A stretch of DNA of 64,000 nucleotides, taken from Tetrahymena thermophila SB210. Taxonomy: Eukaryota; Ciliophora; Oligohymenophorea; Hymenostomatida; Tetrahymenidae. Positions within the stretch are counted from its first letter, which is position 1. Every line of letters begins with the position of its first letter. The DNA lies in the NCBI RefSeq assembly GCF_000189635.1, contig NW_002475978.1, positions 62,001-126,000 on the forward strand. The letters run 5' to 3'. Below are positions 24,260-36,791 of this stretch, in pieces. A model generated the notes under the pieces. That model was given only the letters and a program-made list of their open reading frames with translations, had not been told where the DNA came from and ran no database searches. A program made the translations under genes and the position numbers.

Positions 24260-25759
24260 TTTAAAAATTTAATTTATAAATATGTGTTTATTTGTCTAAA
24301 TGTATCTTCTTTTTATTATTAAGACGACTATCCAAATCTCTAAATAAATAAATATATTATTTTAAGAGTATTCTTTATTTTTAGAATGAAATTAACTAAA
24401 TAGATCTATTGGTATATATAATTTAATATAGCCCGCTCTAATTTTATTGTTTTTCATTTTGAGCTACTTTAAAATAGTTCAAAAAGATAAAATCAAAGTA
24501 CATTTTTTTCTTAGCACACTATCCTTGCTTCATTTTAATCTTATTTAATTAAATACTGGCAGTAGAAATAAATCCGTACTCAGTCTGTCTCTCATTATCA
24601 TTCTTAAAAATTAGTTAATTATTATTCTACTTAATTGCTGACTAATTCCTTAACCCTTTTTTTTCAAAATTAAGTTCAAATAATAAATTTATTTTTAGAT
24701 AAAATTATTTATTCAATAAAAAAAATACTTTCAAACAAGTAGTATTTCAATGAATTAAACAATTAATTTTAGCATTTTAATAATAATATATTTAAAAATC
24801 TTTAATTCAAAATTTTTCCATAAATTTTTGGTTTTATGTTGTTCTTTAAAATGAATTGTAAATCTATCACATATTTGAAAAAGAAAGATTAAATAAATAT
24901 CTTTAATTTATACTCAAAATAAAATTCTTTAAATTCAATTTTTATTGATTTAAAACCTTTCAAAATTAATAATAAAAATTTATATGCTTTTAACTAATTT
25001 AAAATTTTTAAAGTTTATAAAATTATTTTAAAAAGAAAAAATTTCTTAAATAAATTTTATTTTAAAATTTTACTAATATTTTATGCTCTTAATTCATAGG
25101 TAAATTTAAATCTAAATTTATTTGATTGTGAATTTTAGAATAATATAATTACCTTTCATTATCAGAGATATGATTTAAATATATAATTTGAATTGTATAA
25201 AAATATTATATTTATTTATTTAATTTGATTCATCTGTGAATTTAATAAAATTAAAATTGTAAAGCAAATTTTATAATTTTAATTAACTGCATTTATTTTT
25301 AACTTACTTAAAAACATTAATAAACTCAAAAATACTTATTAAAAAGAGCTACTTTAATCCTTATTCAAAATGATTAAATTTTTTACAAGATATATTTATG
25401 AATTATATCAGGATTGGTAAATTCTATTTAGTTATTTACTTACTTATTTTTAAAATAATTTAAATTTATTTAAAAAAATTAATTTTAGGTGTAAATTGTC
25501 TATTATATAGATACATACATACTATTTTATATTTAAGAGAAATTAATTATCAAATTATTTTTGATGGAATGAGTTTATGATGATTATTTTTTAGGTATAT
25601 AAAATTTTAATAAAGCTTAAATAGGTATTGTTTATTTTAGTGCATAAGATATATTATTTATTAAAAATCAATTTTAGTTCACTTAAGTAGAAAAAATCCA
25701 ATTATTAACAAACATATTATTTACTACAATTAAATCTTAACAAAAGAGGAGGGAGATAA
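24260..25759. promoter_or_regulatory. Divergent intergenic region (promoters of RPB5 and PH-hydrolase genes)
   Basis: A 1.5 kb spacer between divergently transcribed genes, so both promoters must lie here. A slightly more GC-containing patch at about 24430-24600 has no coding frame. The rest is A/T rich. No specific factor site is recognised; the promoter assignment rests on gene orientation only. Confidence 0.5.
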
Positions 25760-27528
25760 ATGTAAAGCTAGAAAAAAGAAGCAAACTTTATTAATATATA
25801 AAATATTGATCAAGATTATGATGATTTTCCTAACAGCGAGGAAATTTCTATTTAATCTAAAGAAAAAGTAAGTAGCATTTTTTATTTTACATATCACATT
25901 TGATGTATTTATTCTCTATAAATTAAATTAATATGTTTAGAATCAGGAATTGCCAAGTAGATAAATTAACTAACCATGTATCAATGCTAATAACAAAAGA
26001 ATGAATTTTTTGAAAGCAAAAGTTATAGCTCCAGTTGACGATGATGTCTTTGACGAATTTTAATATGAACAAGATAAAGATGCAAAAACTTAAGTAAGCG
26101 AAAAGGTTTTAAGAAAAATTGAGAATCTAAAATTAGAAACAATTTAGAAAAATGAAGCAGCTTCAGGCAGTGTCAATAATTAGCTTGTTTAAGACATAGA
26201 GTATTATAATAAAATATAAGTAAGTTCTGCTATTGATTTGATAGAAAATGTAGGAAAAAAAGAAATTATTGCTGATGACTTAATTCAAGTTTAAGATTCG
26301 GCAAACAATCCATCTAAAAATTTCAGAAATGCTTGGATTGTTAATACAGTGGAAAAGAAATATCATAATAATAATAATAATAATTCAAATACAAACATTC
26401 CTTAAAAGGAAGATTAAAATGAAGAAGTTTTATTCTAAGGAAACCTACTTAAATACACAGGAGGTATTATTAATAAATGGAAATAGGTCAGGTGCGTGCT
26501 TAAAAAAGATTATTTTTAAGTTTAGATTGAGAAAGAAACAAGTGAAGATAAATAGATAAACAAATACTTAATAATCGATTCCTTAAATTTTAAGATTTTC
26601 TAAATCACTGTAGAAATAGTTTTGGAAGATAATATTCATGAATTAGTTTTAAAGTTATTGCACAGTAATTATGTGTTGAGACTAAGAGATACTTCTAGCT
26701 CTTATTAAATTCTCTAACAATGGAAACAAAAAATAGAAAACTCTATCAAACAAGCTGAGGGTTTTTAGAAATACAAGCTAGTAAAAAATAAATTAATAAA
26801 TATTTTACTATATAAATTATTTCAATTATTTTTTTATTAATTTTGCATTAAATTAAAATTAACTTGTCTGATTTTTATTGTTGTAGGAGGAAGATAAGAT
26901 GCCTTTGATCACATAAAATGAAGTTATGATGGAAAGTGAATTTATAGAAAAAGCTAAATCTGGAGATATTATTTTATTCAACACAGAAAGTATTCCAGCT
27001 GCTATGCAAAGAAAGACCACATTTAGCAAATACGACCATGTTGGTATTGTCGTTAAATTAAGAGATAATTTTGTAAGGATATTTGATGCCACTGGCTATG
27101 GAGTAGAGTTGACTGAATGGAACAAATTTGTTTATGAAAATGGCTAATACAATTCTATGACTTATCGCCAGCTTAATTACAGTAAAAGAGAAAAAGTTTT
27201 ACCTGCTTTGTATAATTTTATTCTACAAGCAAATGGGAAAAAGTATAGCATGAATTTGTTGAAATTTGCAAAAATGAATTCAATTGTTGAAGACAATTCT
27301 TCTAAAAATAAAGATTCTACCTATTTTTGCTCTGAGTTAGTAGCCAAATGCTTAAAGGAAATGGGACTACTTAACTAGATAACATCTTCTACTTAGTATT
27401 GGCCTCGTAGCTTTTCATCTGAATATGAAGATAAAGAATTGGTGCTCTATGACAATGCTTTCCTAGAGTAAGAGAAAACCATACTTTTAGATGCAGATTT
27501 GTATAAAATCAAATCTAATAAAAACTGA
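25760..27528 (+). CDS. PH domain fused to permuted papain-like (NlpC/P60, YiiX-type) domain
   Basis: Three exons: 25760-25867, 25941-26780 and 26887-27528, giving 529 residues. Residues 1-200 are acidic, Q-rich and disordered. Residues about 203-310 form a pleckstrin-homology domain, starting GNLLKYTGGIINKWKQVRCVL and ending in a helix with the hallmark tryptophan (ILQQWKQKIENSI). Residues about 325-520 form a circularly permuted papain-like fold: GDIILF strand, then KYDHVGIVV with the catalytic histidine H367, FDATGYGVELTEW, and finally YFCSELVAKCL with the candidate nucleophile C464. His before Cys in sequence is the mark of the permuted YiiX/LRAT-like group, whose members act on amide or thioester/ester bonds of lipids or peptides. 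The PH domain suggests recruitment to phosphoinositide membranes. Substrate unknown. Confidence 0.85.
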
Positions 27529-28086
27529 AATTTTATTCAAATTATTTTAAATTCTATAATAATTTTAATTATATGTCTATACATTTTTCAAGCCTTAAAA
27601 ATAAAATTCTACTTAAGAAAAAAATTATTTATTTATTAATTAAATTGGATTGTAAATATTTTAGGTCTCATATATTTTTTTAGCATAAGATTTTAACAAT
27701 AAAAGGTTATTTTACAAAAAATATTGAAAAATTAAAATTCTCAAAAAACTTAAAAATATTTATGAAGTATTTTTCTAAAAATAATTTAATAATTTCAGAA
27801 AATAAATTTTAAAGAATTAAAGTTAAATTATTCATCTTATTGAATTAATTTAAAGAAAGAACATTTTTTGTAAATGTAAAAATAATTATTTTTAATTAAA
27901 ATAATCTGATTTTCATTATAAACAAATAGTTATTATAGTTATTTAGCTATAATTAACAAGGATATATTACTTAAAAATAATAAAAATTAATAAATAAAAT
28001 GCTTTGAGCATTTATATAAATTTAAAATAAATTTTATTAACAACATTTTTTCATTAATTCATTTATGTTTTTTAAATTTGTTTATT
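27529..28086. other. Convergent intergenic region
   Basis: Spacer between the 3' ends of the PH-hydrolase gene (plus) and the helical-repeat gene (minus). It is A/T rich with no frame, RNA gene or clear terminator motif. Confidence 0.6.
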
Positions 28087-29969
28087 TCACTCAGGAAATT
28101 ATTCTTATGATTTAGAATTTTTTTCATGATGGTCATGCTTTTTTAATTTAAGCTTTTAATCTTTATTTCCTTTGGCTCTTTCGTCTCTTTCTTAATTTTT
28201 GCGCTCTATTTAGAAGTGTTTCTTTGTTCTTTCATACTTTTTATCTTTAGTTTTTTATTTTATTTCCTCTTTCATTTCTTTGTAGTTTAATTACTTCATG
28301 TTATTTAATGTATCAATGTATTATTATTTAAATTAGGGGTGCAATATTTTAGCAGCATCTTTTTTTAATTGATCAACTAATCTACCTTTTAAGTCTTTGG
28401 TATCAGAAATTATCTAAAGACTTTGCATTAAAGTTTTGAAAAATCTATGTGGCATCAGCTCCTTATTTAACAAAGTTGAAGCATTAGTAAGTAACTTGCT
28501 AAGTATATTTAAATCTGTATTTGATCTTAAAGCTCTATATGTTTCTCTTACAATATTATAAAACTCCTCATCAACATACTCTCTTTTGAAAAATACCATG
28601 CATATATCTGCCAAATCTAACAAATTTATTTATGTCTTTTTAAGGAAAAACTATTATTTAACTATTTTCATAACTTCTTCATCTAACATATCAAACTTAT
28701 CTAAGCTGACAAGTATGTGACTCATTTCCTAATTTTACAAAAGATTTTAATTGCTTAGAATATTATGAAATATAAAAAATATTTGGAAATTTTTTTGCTT
28801 TGTTTAATTTAATGTAAATATTTTAATTCTTATTTTACTTAGATATTGAATGATTCGAAATTCTTTATGAAATCGTCTCTACAGGTTTCTAAAAGAGGCT
28901 TTGAAAAGTAATCATTTGCAGCGAATGTGTAAAGAGTGCTTGATTTTTCACGAGGCTCGAAATAGGATATATGATTAATAATAAATTATTCAAGAACATA
29001 AAGAAATTCTTTAGATATGTTTTAGCTTTTTGAAAAGCCTGTAAGAATTTAAGTGTAATCCTTTTGAAGCTGCTTTACATCAAGTTCAGGATTAACTATA
29101 GCATCACGGAGCTTCAGAGCTAAAACGATTTACATCTTACCATAAAAGTGAGAGAAATCATATTCAGTTTGTGAGCGAGATATCTTTGAAAAAGAATAAG
29201 CTATTTGAGCTAGGGCTTTCAAAGAGAACTATTCGAGTCTTTCAAGGACATATTTTTCAATTTTAATATAAGGATCAACTTCTTGGTAGTTTACCTTGTA
29301 TAGATTGAAAGAAAATCCACTGATTCCTTCTGGACCTTGTAAATTGTCAAGATTTTCACTAATTAATTTAGTTATCTACTAAAATTAAGGAGTTTGATAA
29401 GTATTCATAATCCTAAATTTGCGGGAATAAGTCCACATGTTGTTAAGAGCTAGGACATATTTAGGATCATTAATAATCTTTTCGTTCATGAATACATCAA
29501 TAAAGTTTTGTTCAGAAAACTCATCTAAAACTTAATAATAATTTCTCACGCTATTAACTTCTGGAAGTAAATCTTAAACTTATTCATTTGAAAGCTTCTT
29601 GGGTAGCTTTTTTTCTTCAAATTACTATTTCTTAACATAATTTCTGTTTGAAGCTGGCTAGATTTAACTTTCAGATTGTTCAGTGTATGATTTATTTTTT
29701 GAAGAAGAAGATTTATTTCTTGACCTACTATCATTATAGCGAACTTTTGGTAGACTTTCACCTTTTGTTATTTTTTTATCTGCTATCATCATTTATCTAG
29801 AAGAGCTAATCTCAAATGGCGAGTCACCTTGTAATTCTTCTTTCACCCTATTATTCTAGTCTGAAAACTTCATTGAAGGAACTCTAAAAAGCAAACTTGC
29901 CCCTAATTTATTCCACTAATTGAGTGAATTAGATTTGACTGCTATTTTGAACAACTAATTAATGATCAT
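28087..29969 (-). CDS. Helical-repeat protein, probably mitochondrial
   Basis: Two exons on the minus strand, 29969-28839 and 28728-28087, giving 590 residues. The N terminus (MIINQLFKIAVKSNSLNQW...) is hydrophobic/basic without acidic residues for about 35 positions and looks like a mitochondrial presequence. Residues 50-130 are basic and Q/S-rich. From about 170 to 510 the protein is a run of amphipathic helices in pairs, for example LKALAQIAYSFSKI and LEQFIINHISYFEPREKSS, similar in style to FAST-kinase/octotricopeptide-like RNA-binding repeats. The last 90 residues are highly charged K/E/R/H. I do not recognise a specific family. A role in organelle RNA metabolism or the mitoribosome is only a suggestion. 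It is separated by about 560 bp from the divergent SR-protein gene. Confidence 0.75.
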
Positions 29970-30531
29970 TTTTAATTTTAAATTGATAATTTTAATTTTG
30001 TTAACTTATTTTTGATTATTTAATTTTTAGTAATAAGATATTTTCTACATATGTTTAATAGCTAACAATCAATTTCAAACACATATATTTAAAGAATGTT
30101 CTATTAAATGTGTATCTCTACCTCTTTTAACTTTAAAATTCTAATAACAAAAGTAGAATAACCAAAAAGCACTATTCATTAAATAGATCATTTATCCTCG
30201 TTTTATTTGTTTATTTTAAAATTATTTTTATCGAAAAATTTAAAATGAATTTTTTGAATTTTAAAATAAAGTTTAACTGTATTGTGAAATTTATTATTCT
30301 ACTTCAAACTTGATATTATTTATGACCCAATTAGCAATTAAAAGTAGCGCAAAGATTTACAATTAAAAATATTTGATTTTTAAGATTATACTGTATGCAT
30401 GTATGTATGTTTTTATGCATGCTGTTCAACACCTAAGAAAATCTAAATAAAAAATATCTAAATAATTAATAATAAATATATAGAAATTTTGATTTTAGCT
30501 ATATTTAAAAAAGACTAATAGGCATTAAATA
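29970..30531. promoter_or_regulatory. Divergent (bidirectional) promoter region
   Basis: 562 bp between the start codons of the helical-repeat gene (minus) and the SR-protein gene (plus). Both 5' flanks must be here. A purine/pyrimidine-alternating GCATGTATGT patch lies around 30390-30420. No known binding site is identified. Confidence 0.5.
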
Positions 30532-31793
30532 ATGAGTTTGTTTGTAGGTAATATCAGCAGAAATGTTGATTAAAAGACTATAGAATCAGCATTTACTGCA
30601 TTTGGACCTTGCAAGTTTGAATTTAGAGTATGAAGTTTTATATTTTGATTAAATTGGATTAGCTTTTGTACTTATATACATTATATATGATTAACAGCAT
30701 AGATACGCCTTTGTCCAATACACAAGAGATAAAGATGGTGAAGCTGCTAAAAATGAATTGCATAATAAGGATTTCGGAGGTAGCTAGATAAGCATTAAAT
30801 TTGATAAATCATCATGATTTGTTTTATAAATGATGATTTAGAAATTTACAATTTGATAATTCATCTCAAATTTAAATTATATTAAGGTTTAAAGCTTAAT
30901 GTCGAATGGTCAAAGAAATCAGGTAGATTTGATGAAAATGATAGAAAAGAATCGTAAAATAAATATATTTCAGAAATGAAAAAGCATTCTAAATTTGTTT
31001 TTAATTTTTAGAAATAGAAGAAATAGCAGATCCAGAAGTGAAACCAGGTATTTTAAACAATTAATTTTAATATGAGTAACTTTGATCATTTCTTAATAAA
31101 ACCAAAATTAGAGGTGGTGGGAGAAGATCTCCTTCTTGGGGAAGAAAAAGAAGAAGTTCTCCTAGATATAGAAGATCTGCATCTAACTCTGTTTACAGCG
31201 ATGACTGCCCTCGTGATAAAGAGTAATAAAAAACCACATTTAATTTACTTAAAGTTTCATATTAATTCTGATAAAACTCTAAGTAATCCATCAATCAATA
31301 AATCAAGCAAGCAAGACACATATCAAAATAAAATTTTAGCTTGATTAAAACTTTTTTTAAATGAATAATGAATAAGTTTAAAATAAATTTTATTTTTCAA
31401 ATAAAAAATTGATTGAGGCATCTACTAAATACTTTTAATATATTTAGGTTGAAAAAAAGATTAGAAGAACTTAAAGAATAAAAGAAAAACAAGAAAGATA
31501 AGAAGGATTCAAAGGAGAGAAAAGACAAGGACGTTAAAGAATCAAAAGATGGAAATAAAGACATAAAAGAAAATAAGGATTCAAGAGAAAATAAAGAAAA
31601 TAAAGAGAGTAAAGATAACAAAGACAGAGAAAGAGAAAGAGATAGAGATGGCAAAGAGAAAAAAGAAAAAAAGGAGAAAAAGCATAAAGATAGAAGCAGA
31701 GAACGTAAAAGATCTAAAAGTCCTAAAAGAAGAGATACAAGAGAAGATAGTTATAGATAAGACAATAACATGGATATCCCAATGCCCAATTGA
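30532..31793 (+). CDS. SR-type RNA-binding protein (RRM plus RS/charged tail)
   Basis: Six exons: 30532-30627, 30698-30779, 30887-30953, 31012-31047, 31112-31222 and 31448-31793, 245 residues, all phases closing. Residues 1-75 are an RNA recognition motif with RNP2 LFVGNI at 3-8 and RNP1 RYAFVQY at about 34-40, ending LKLNVEWSK as in SR splicing factors. An arginine/serine segment follows (about 80-130, with NRSRSRSE, RRSPSWGRKRRSSPRYRRS), then a long K/E/D/R-rich tail with SRERKRSKSPKRR near the end. SR proteins bind exonic RNA and recruit spliceosomal factors in the nucleus, regulated by phosphorylation of RS dipeptides. The RRM is compact (about 75 residues) and split by introns. Five introns in a 245-residue gene leave room for autoregulatory splicing, which is inference. 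Confidence 0.88.
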
Positions 31794-33501
31794 TTAAAAT
31801 TTTATTAAATTAGCTTTTTATATCCTAAATTTATAGCATACTTAAACATTTTTATAAATATTTTATGTTATTTACTTACTTACTAACTAACTCATCATCT
31901 CATGTTTCATTATTTTATTAACTTTATAGCAATAAATGTAATTAATTTATTTAATTTCAATAAAAATATCTTAAAAAGCAAACAAATAAGTTATTTTCTA
32001 AAAAGAGAAGTGATATTTTTAAGGATTGATTTATTGTTTGTTTTGTTTGATTAAATAGTTTAAAAAATAAGTTTTTTTTTGCTGATTCTCTTTGATTTTA
32101 TTCAATTTTTAATGTGAATCCTGATTAATTTTATTTTAAAAAAACAAATAAAATTGCTTAGACAAAATTAATTCATGTTATTAATTGAAATTTATAATCA
32201 TCCTAAATTTATTTATTTTTTCAAGAGTCTATTCATTATTTTATCTTTAAATTTTTAATATTTTTTTTTAGAATTGAACAAATAAATGAGATATTTTGAA
32301 ATAATAATCATAAAATTAATTTTAATTTAAGAATATAGAAAATTTTTTCTTTTAAAAATAACTTCTTCAAATTTTTAATTTTAAAATAAATTGAAAATCA
32401 ATATTTTTTTTTGTTTTTAACTTTTCTTTCAGCTGAAACTTATTTTTATTAGATATTTATATTTAATTGATCTAAATAAGACTAAGTTATTATAAAACTT
32501 TAATAAAAGGTATTTATTTATGAGATAAAAAATATTTTATTTTAATAAAATTAATAATATTTTATCATATTTATCTTAATTTTATTAAAAATGTCATTCA
32601 AAAAAATTTTTGTCGCTAATAATAAAAAATTACAAATTTTCTAGATTTTTAAAATGATTTTAATCAATTTTAAATTTAATTTTAAAAATATTATGAAGAA
32701 ATTTTTCTATTTTAATTCTGATTTTGCTAAAAAAAGAATAGAAACTTACTTTTCTTTTAAATTTGGTTAAATCTAAATTTAATATTTAATATACAAAAAT
32801 CATAAATTTTGTCAAAAAAAATTAAATTAAGTAAGCATTAAAAGTAATTTTTATATCGCAAATAGAATTTCTAAAACAAATTTTCTTGATCAAGAATTTC
32901 AAATATGCACTTTATTCCTAATTCATCAATACAATTATAATAAATTTCCAAATATTGTTTAGGATATTTTTAGATTAATTTCCCTTTTTTCAAAGAGAAA
33001 GGTTAAAACGATTTACACTTATCAGAGTTTTTAATTATTTATAGATTGAAAATCAGATTCTGATAAAATAAATTTACTTGAAATTAAAAAAATTTTAAAT
33101 TAAAAATCTAAAATAACAAAATTAATGAGATTTTGATAAAACGCATTCAATTTTTTTTTTTAATTTACTTTGAAACAAAAATATCTTTTGCAGATTATAA
33201 AAAACAAAATAATTAATTTCTTTCAAATAATCTAAAATTTACTTTTGTTCTTATTAATTTACAAAGGAAATTTTCCCACGACAGTTCTGATAAAACTTAA
33301 GACTATTAAATGAAATAGAGATGATAGAGTCCAGTTCTATTTTAAGTATCACACAAAAAAAAAAAACTATAAAAAGAAAAGCAATTAAAAAATTAATAGT
33401 ATTAAAGTTAATAAATAAAATAGGTGAGAAACAAAGACTACTGATTGATTGATATATCAAAATTAAAAATTAGATTTCAACTCTTAGTAAATAAAAGAAA
33501 A
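31794..33501. other. Intergenic, AT-rich
   Basis: A 1.7 kb spacer between two plus-strand genes, nearly all A/T with small TTTTAAAT-like repeats. No coding, RNA or mobile-element signal was seen on either strand. Confidence 0.6.
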
Positions 33502-35861
33502 ATGTAATTTAATCAAGTAGAATTATAATTACCTGCTTAGAAATATAAACAGAACCAGATGGATGAAGGAGAAAAAATATACTAGAATGGAACCCCTAGC
33601 ATAAATGATAATTATTATGAAGGTAAAGACGAAGATTAGTTTGGAGTTGATCAAAATGGTGATAGCGAATAGGAGAAATCAACTTCAAAAGCAACTCCTG
33701 ATAATATGTCCAAGTCTGAATCAATTATTGAAGTTAATCCAAGCAATAAAAAATAAGCGAAGTCAAGCACCATGTATGCTTACATGAATTTATTTAAAGG
33801 CTATATTGGAAGTGGTATCTTAGCGCTGCCATATGCATTTACTCAAGCAGGTTGGGTTTTGAGCTCTATGATTTTTTTGCTTGTTGCTTTTATTGTTTAT
33901 GACACTATGAATTTATTATTTGAACTAGCTGATTCGTATGGGAAGGAAGGAGTAGATTACTAATTCATAGCAAAGCATCATTTTGGAAGAAAAGGGTAAT
34001 TTGCTGTTAGCACTTTTATAGTTATATTTTAAGTAGGTTGTTGTATTAGCTATGTTATCTTCTTTATGAAGTTCCTTGAGAATGTATTTGGCATGGCTGG
34101 TAAAACCTAAGAAAATGATATTATTTATTTACTTATAGCTTTGGCTATTATTATTCCAATGAGTTTCATAAATAGCATTTCTGCTTTTGCTAAAATTTCT
34201 ATTTTAGCTAACTTCATGATAGTAGTCACTCTTCTTGCTATTTTTTCAGTAATAAAATATATATTTAATTATCATAAATGCACCACATGCTAAAATCGCA
34301 CTATTTAACATAAATTAGTAAATTAAACACTAATTAATGACTTAATAAGCAAAAAAAACAAATCGCTTATTTTAAATAACAAGATATTTTATTAAGTTGT
34401 TTGGCCCAATCAATCCTAAATATAAATATTTATTTGGAATGTTTTTAACTGAATGCTATTTTGCGTTTTTAAAAATAAACTGATGCAATTTTTAAAATTG
34501 TAGCAAATTTATATAAGTCATCCTTACTTACGCTTAATAAAAATTTTCATATGAAATTTATTGATAAAAGAAGCACTGATATTTAAAATTTTTAATATCA
34601 ATTTAATATTAGGATGTTCATTTATAGAAATATTTGTTTTTGCAAATATTTTTCAAATTCAAACAAGAAAAATAATAATGATTTAGTATACCCTATGAAT
34701 GTTTGCTATAATCATAATTTTAAATTAACTTATAGAAACTTTGTTGAAGTTGTTGATAAAAGAAGCATTGATATTTTACATTTTTAATATCAATTAAATT
34801 TTAGGATGTTAATTTTTAGAAATATTAACTTTTGCAAATATTTTTCAAATTCAAACAAAAAAAATAAAAAATGACTTAGCATGCCCTATGAATAAACGAT
34901 ATAATCATAAATTTAAATAAACTTATAGAAAATTAGTTGATTAAATTTTTTATGACAGTTGATTGAAAAATAGATTAAATTTACTGATAATTTAATTGGT
35001 GTATTTTATAAAAATTAGAATTTCTTAAAAATGTTTTTTAATTAATGAAAAATTAATAAATTGATTTTAAATTATTTTATATTACTAAAAAAGTATAATA
35101 TACAGAAGATTGGTGAGTTATAGCCAGATATATATAGCAGGAACTTGAATGATACATTCGATTTTAGCAGGATTCCTATGATGATTGGTGTTTCTATTTA
35201 TGCGTTTGAAGCGATAGGTTTAATATTTTCTATTAGAAACTCTGTAGAAAATCCTTAATTGTAATTTGGAGCCATATTTAGAAACACAAATATTGTCATG
35301 GTATCTGTTTACATAGTCTTCTCAGTTGTTGCAGTTATAGCTTATGGCGATGATATGAATGAAATTATATTATTTAGCTTGCCAAACGATTAAAAATCAG
35401 TTTAATTTTTTTAAATTATATATGCTTTTGCTCTTATTATGAGTTATCCTCTTTAATTATTACCAACATTTTAAATTCTTGAATCAAATCAGAAAATTCA
35501 CAAATTTATCTACTAATAAAGAGCAATGCCTGATAATTCAAACAAAGAACCCTGCAGTACGATTGCAAGAAGGATGGTAATGAGAGTAAGTGTTACTCTT
35601 TGCATTTGCTTTTGTGCCTATGCAGTACCTCGTTTTGCTATATTTTTGAACATTATTGGTGCAGTTGCTGGTACCTCACTTTAATTTATACTTCCAATCA
35701 TAATGTACTTACAGACATTTAAAGATACCATGAAAACTTTTAAAAAGTTTAAATTGTATATATTTTTTTTAATTGGTGTTATAGGAGGTCTTTCTTCATT
35801 TATTTTTTCAGTAATTGAGCTAGCCTAACAAAGAGAGGCAACCGAAACTGATAATAATTGA
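33502..35861 (+). CDS. Amino acid transporter, SLC36/AAAP family
   Basis: Two exons, 33502-34317 and 35106-35861, giving 523 residues. AAAP transporters carry neutral amino acids, often with protons, at the plasma or lysosome-like membranes. A Q/N/E-rich cytosolic tail of about 90 residues precedes the diagnostic first helix, MNLFKGYIGSGILALPYAF (about residue 92-110), the substrate-site signature of the family. About ten further hydrophobic segments follow. PMMIGVSIYAFEAIGLIFSI after the intron matches the SLC36 TM6 region, and FLNIIGAVAGT the late-helix motif. Length fits the family. The single 788-bp intron is unusually long and contains a tandem duplication (see repeat). The acceptor at 35105 is the one that keeps phase. 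Confidence 0.88.
34561..34943 (+). repeat. Tandem duplication of ~192 bp inside an intron
   Basis: Copy 1 runs about 34561-34752 and copy 2 about 34753-34943. Both begin TTGATAAAAGAAGCA and share blocks such as TTTTTAATATCAATT, TTTGCAAATATTTTTCAAAT and CCCTATGAAT in the same order and spacing. Copies differ by scattered substitutions and small indels, so the duplication is not very recent. It lies wholly in the intron of the SLC36-family gene and accounts for about half of its unusual length. Confidence 0.85.
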
Positions 35862-36791
35862 AATAAATTAAGAATAAAAACCAAAAAATCTACTAATAAT
35901 CTTACAAAAATTATAATTTTATATTTTAGTTAATTTATATAATATACTACTTTTATTTTTAGTTAAGTAAATAGCTCTCAATCATTTAATCACTATTGTT
36001 TTTTATTGAAATATCATTCTTTAAGTCAATTAAAAAAGAAATTTTAAGCTAATAAATTCGACTTTAAAATTAACGCTCTAATTTTTTTTAATGATTATTT
36101 CTAAATAGAATTTTATGGGTTAATTAATAGTTTTTAAAAAAATTTTCAATCAATCAATCAAATTCAAAAGATATTGATTAAATTATTTAAATCAACAAAG
36201 CGATATTGATTTTCTTATTTTAATTTTTTCATAATTGAGTAAGCTCATTTTAAAGAAAACATTTACAATTATTGAAGAAATAAAAATAAAAATCTTTTTG
36301 TTCCTTTAAATATTTTATCAATGAAAAAAAAATGAGTGATTATTTGAAGAAAATATATCAATTTAGTAATTAATTCTAAGTCTTTCTTTGAGCCAAAATC
36401 AACTATTGGATTAATTTCAATATAATGTTCACTTTAAATTGATTGATTAATTTACTTGTTAATGGATTAGATATGTTAAAAAATCAGACAGAAAGAAGCA
36501 TATATACAAATATACATATATACATATACGATTAAAGACAGCTTGCTTGGCTTTCTTTGTCTTCAAACGATTTAACAAATAATAGATGTTATAAACTAAC
36601 AACTTTCCAAAAAAAAAAAAAAATAGTGACTGAATTAAAAAAGAAAGCAATTAATTTAAAATAATTAATAGAAAATAAATTAAAGAAAGAAAGATTATCA
36701 TATTAAGAAATCAGTAATAAGCAAATTAATAAATAAATAAATAATTTAGATACATACATAACAGAAATAGATAGAGGTAGAGAGCATCTAA
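35862..36791. other. Intergenic, AT-rich
   Basis: Spacer between two plus-strand genes, with an alternating TACATATA stretch near 36500-36530, an A13 run near 36608-36620 and an ATAAATAAAT run near 36730. No gene recognised. Confidence 0.6.

Noticed and set aside
26926..27378. Two separate small proteins (73 residues each) in the papain-like region
   Set aside because: They are halves of one exon separated by a TAA glutamine codon; the domain fold needs both.
31397..31654. Minus-strand SLSLSLLSL repeat frame
   Set aside because: Antisense of the K/E/R/D-rich tail exon of the SR protein, which has a family-supported frame and spliced phases.
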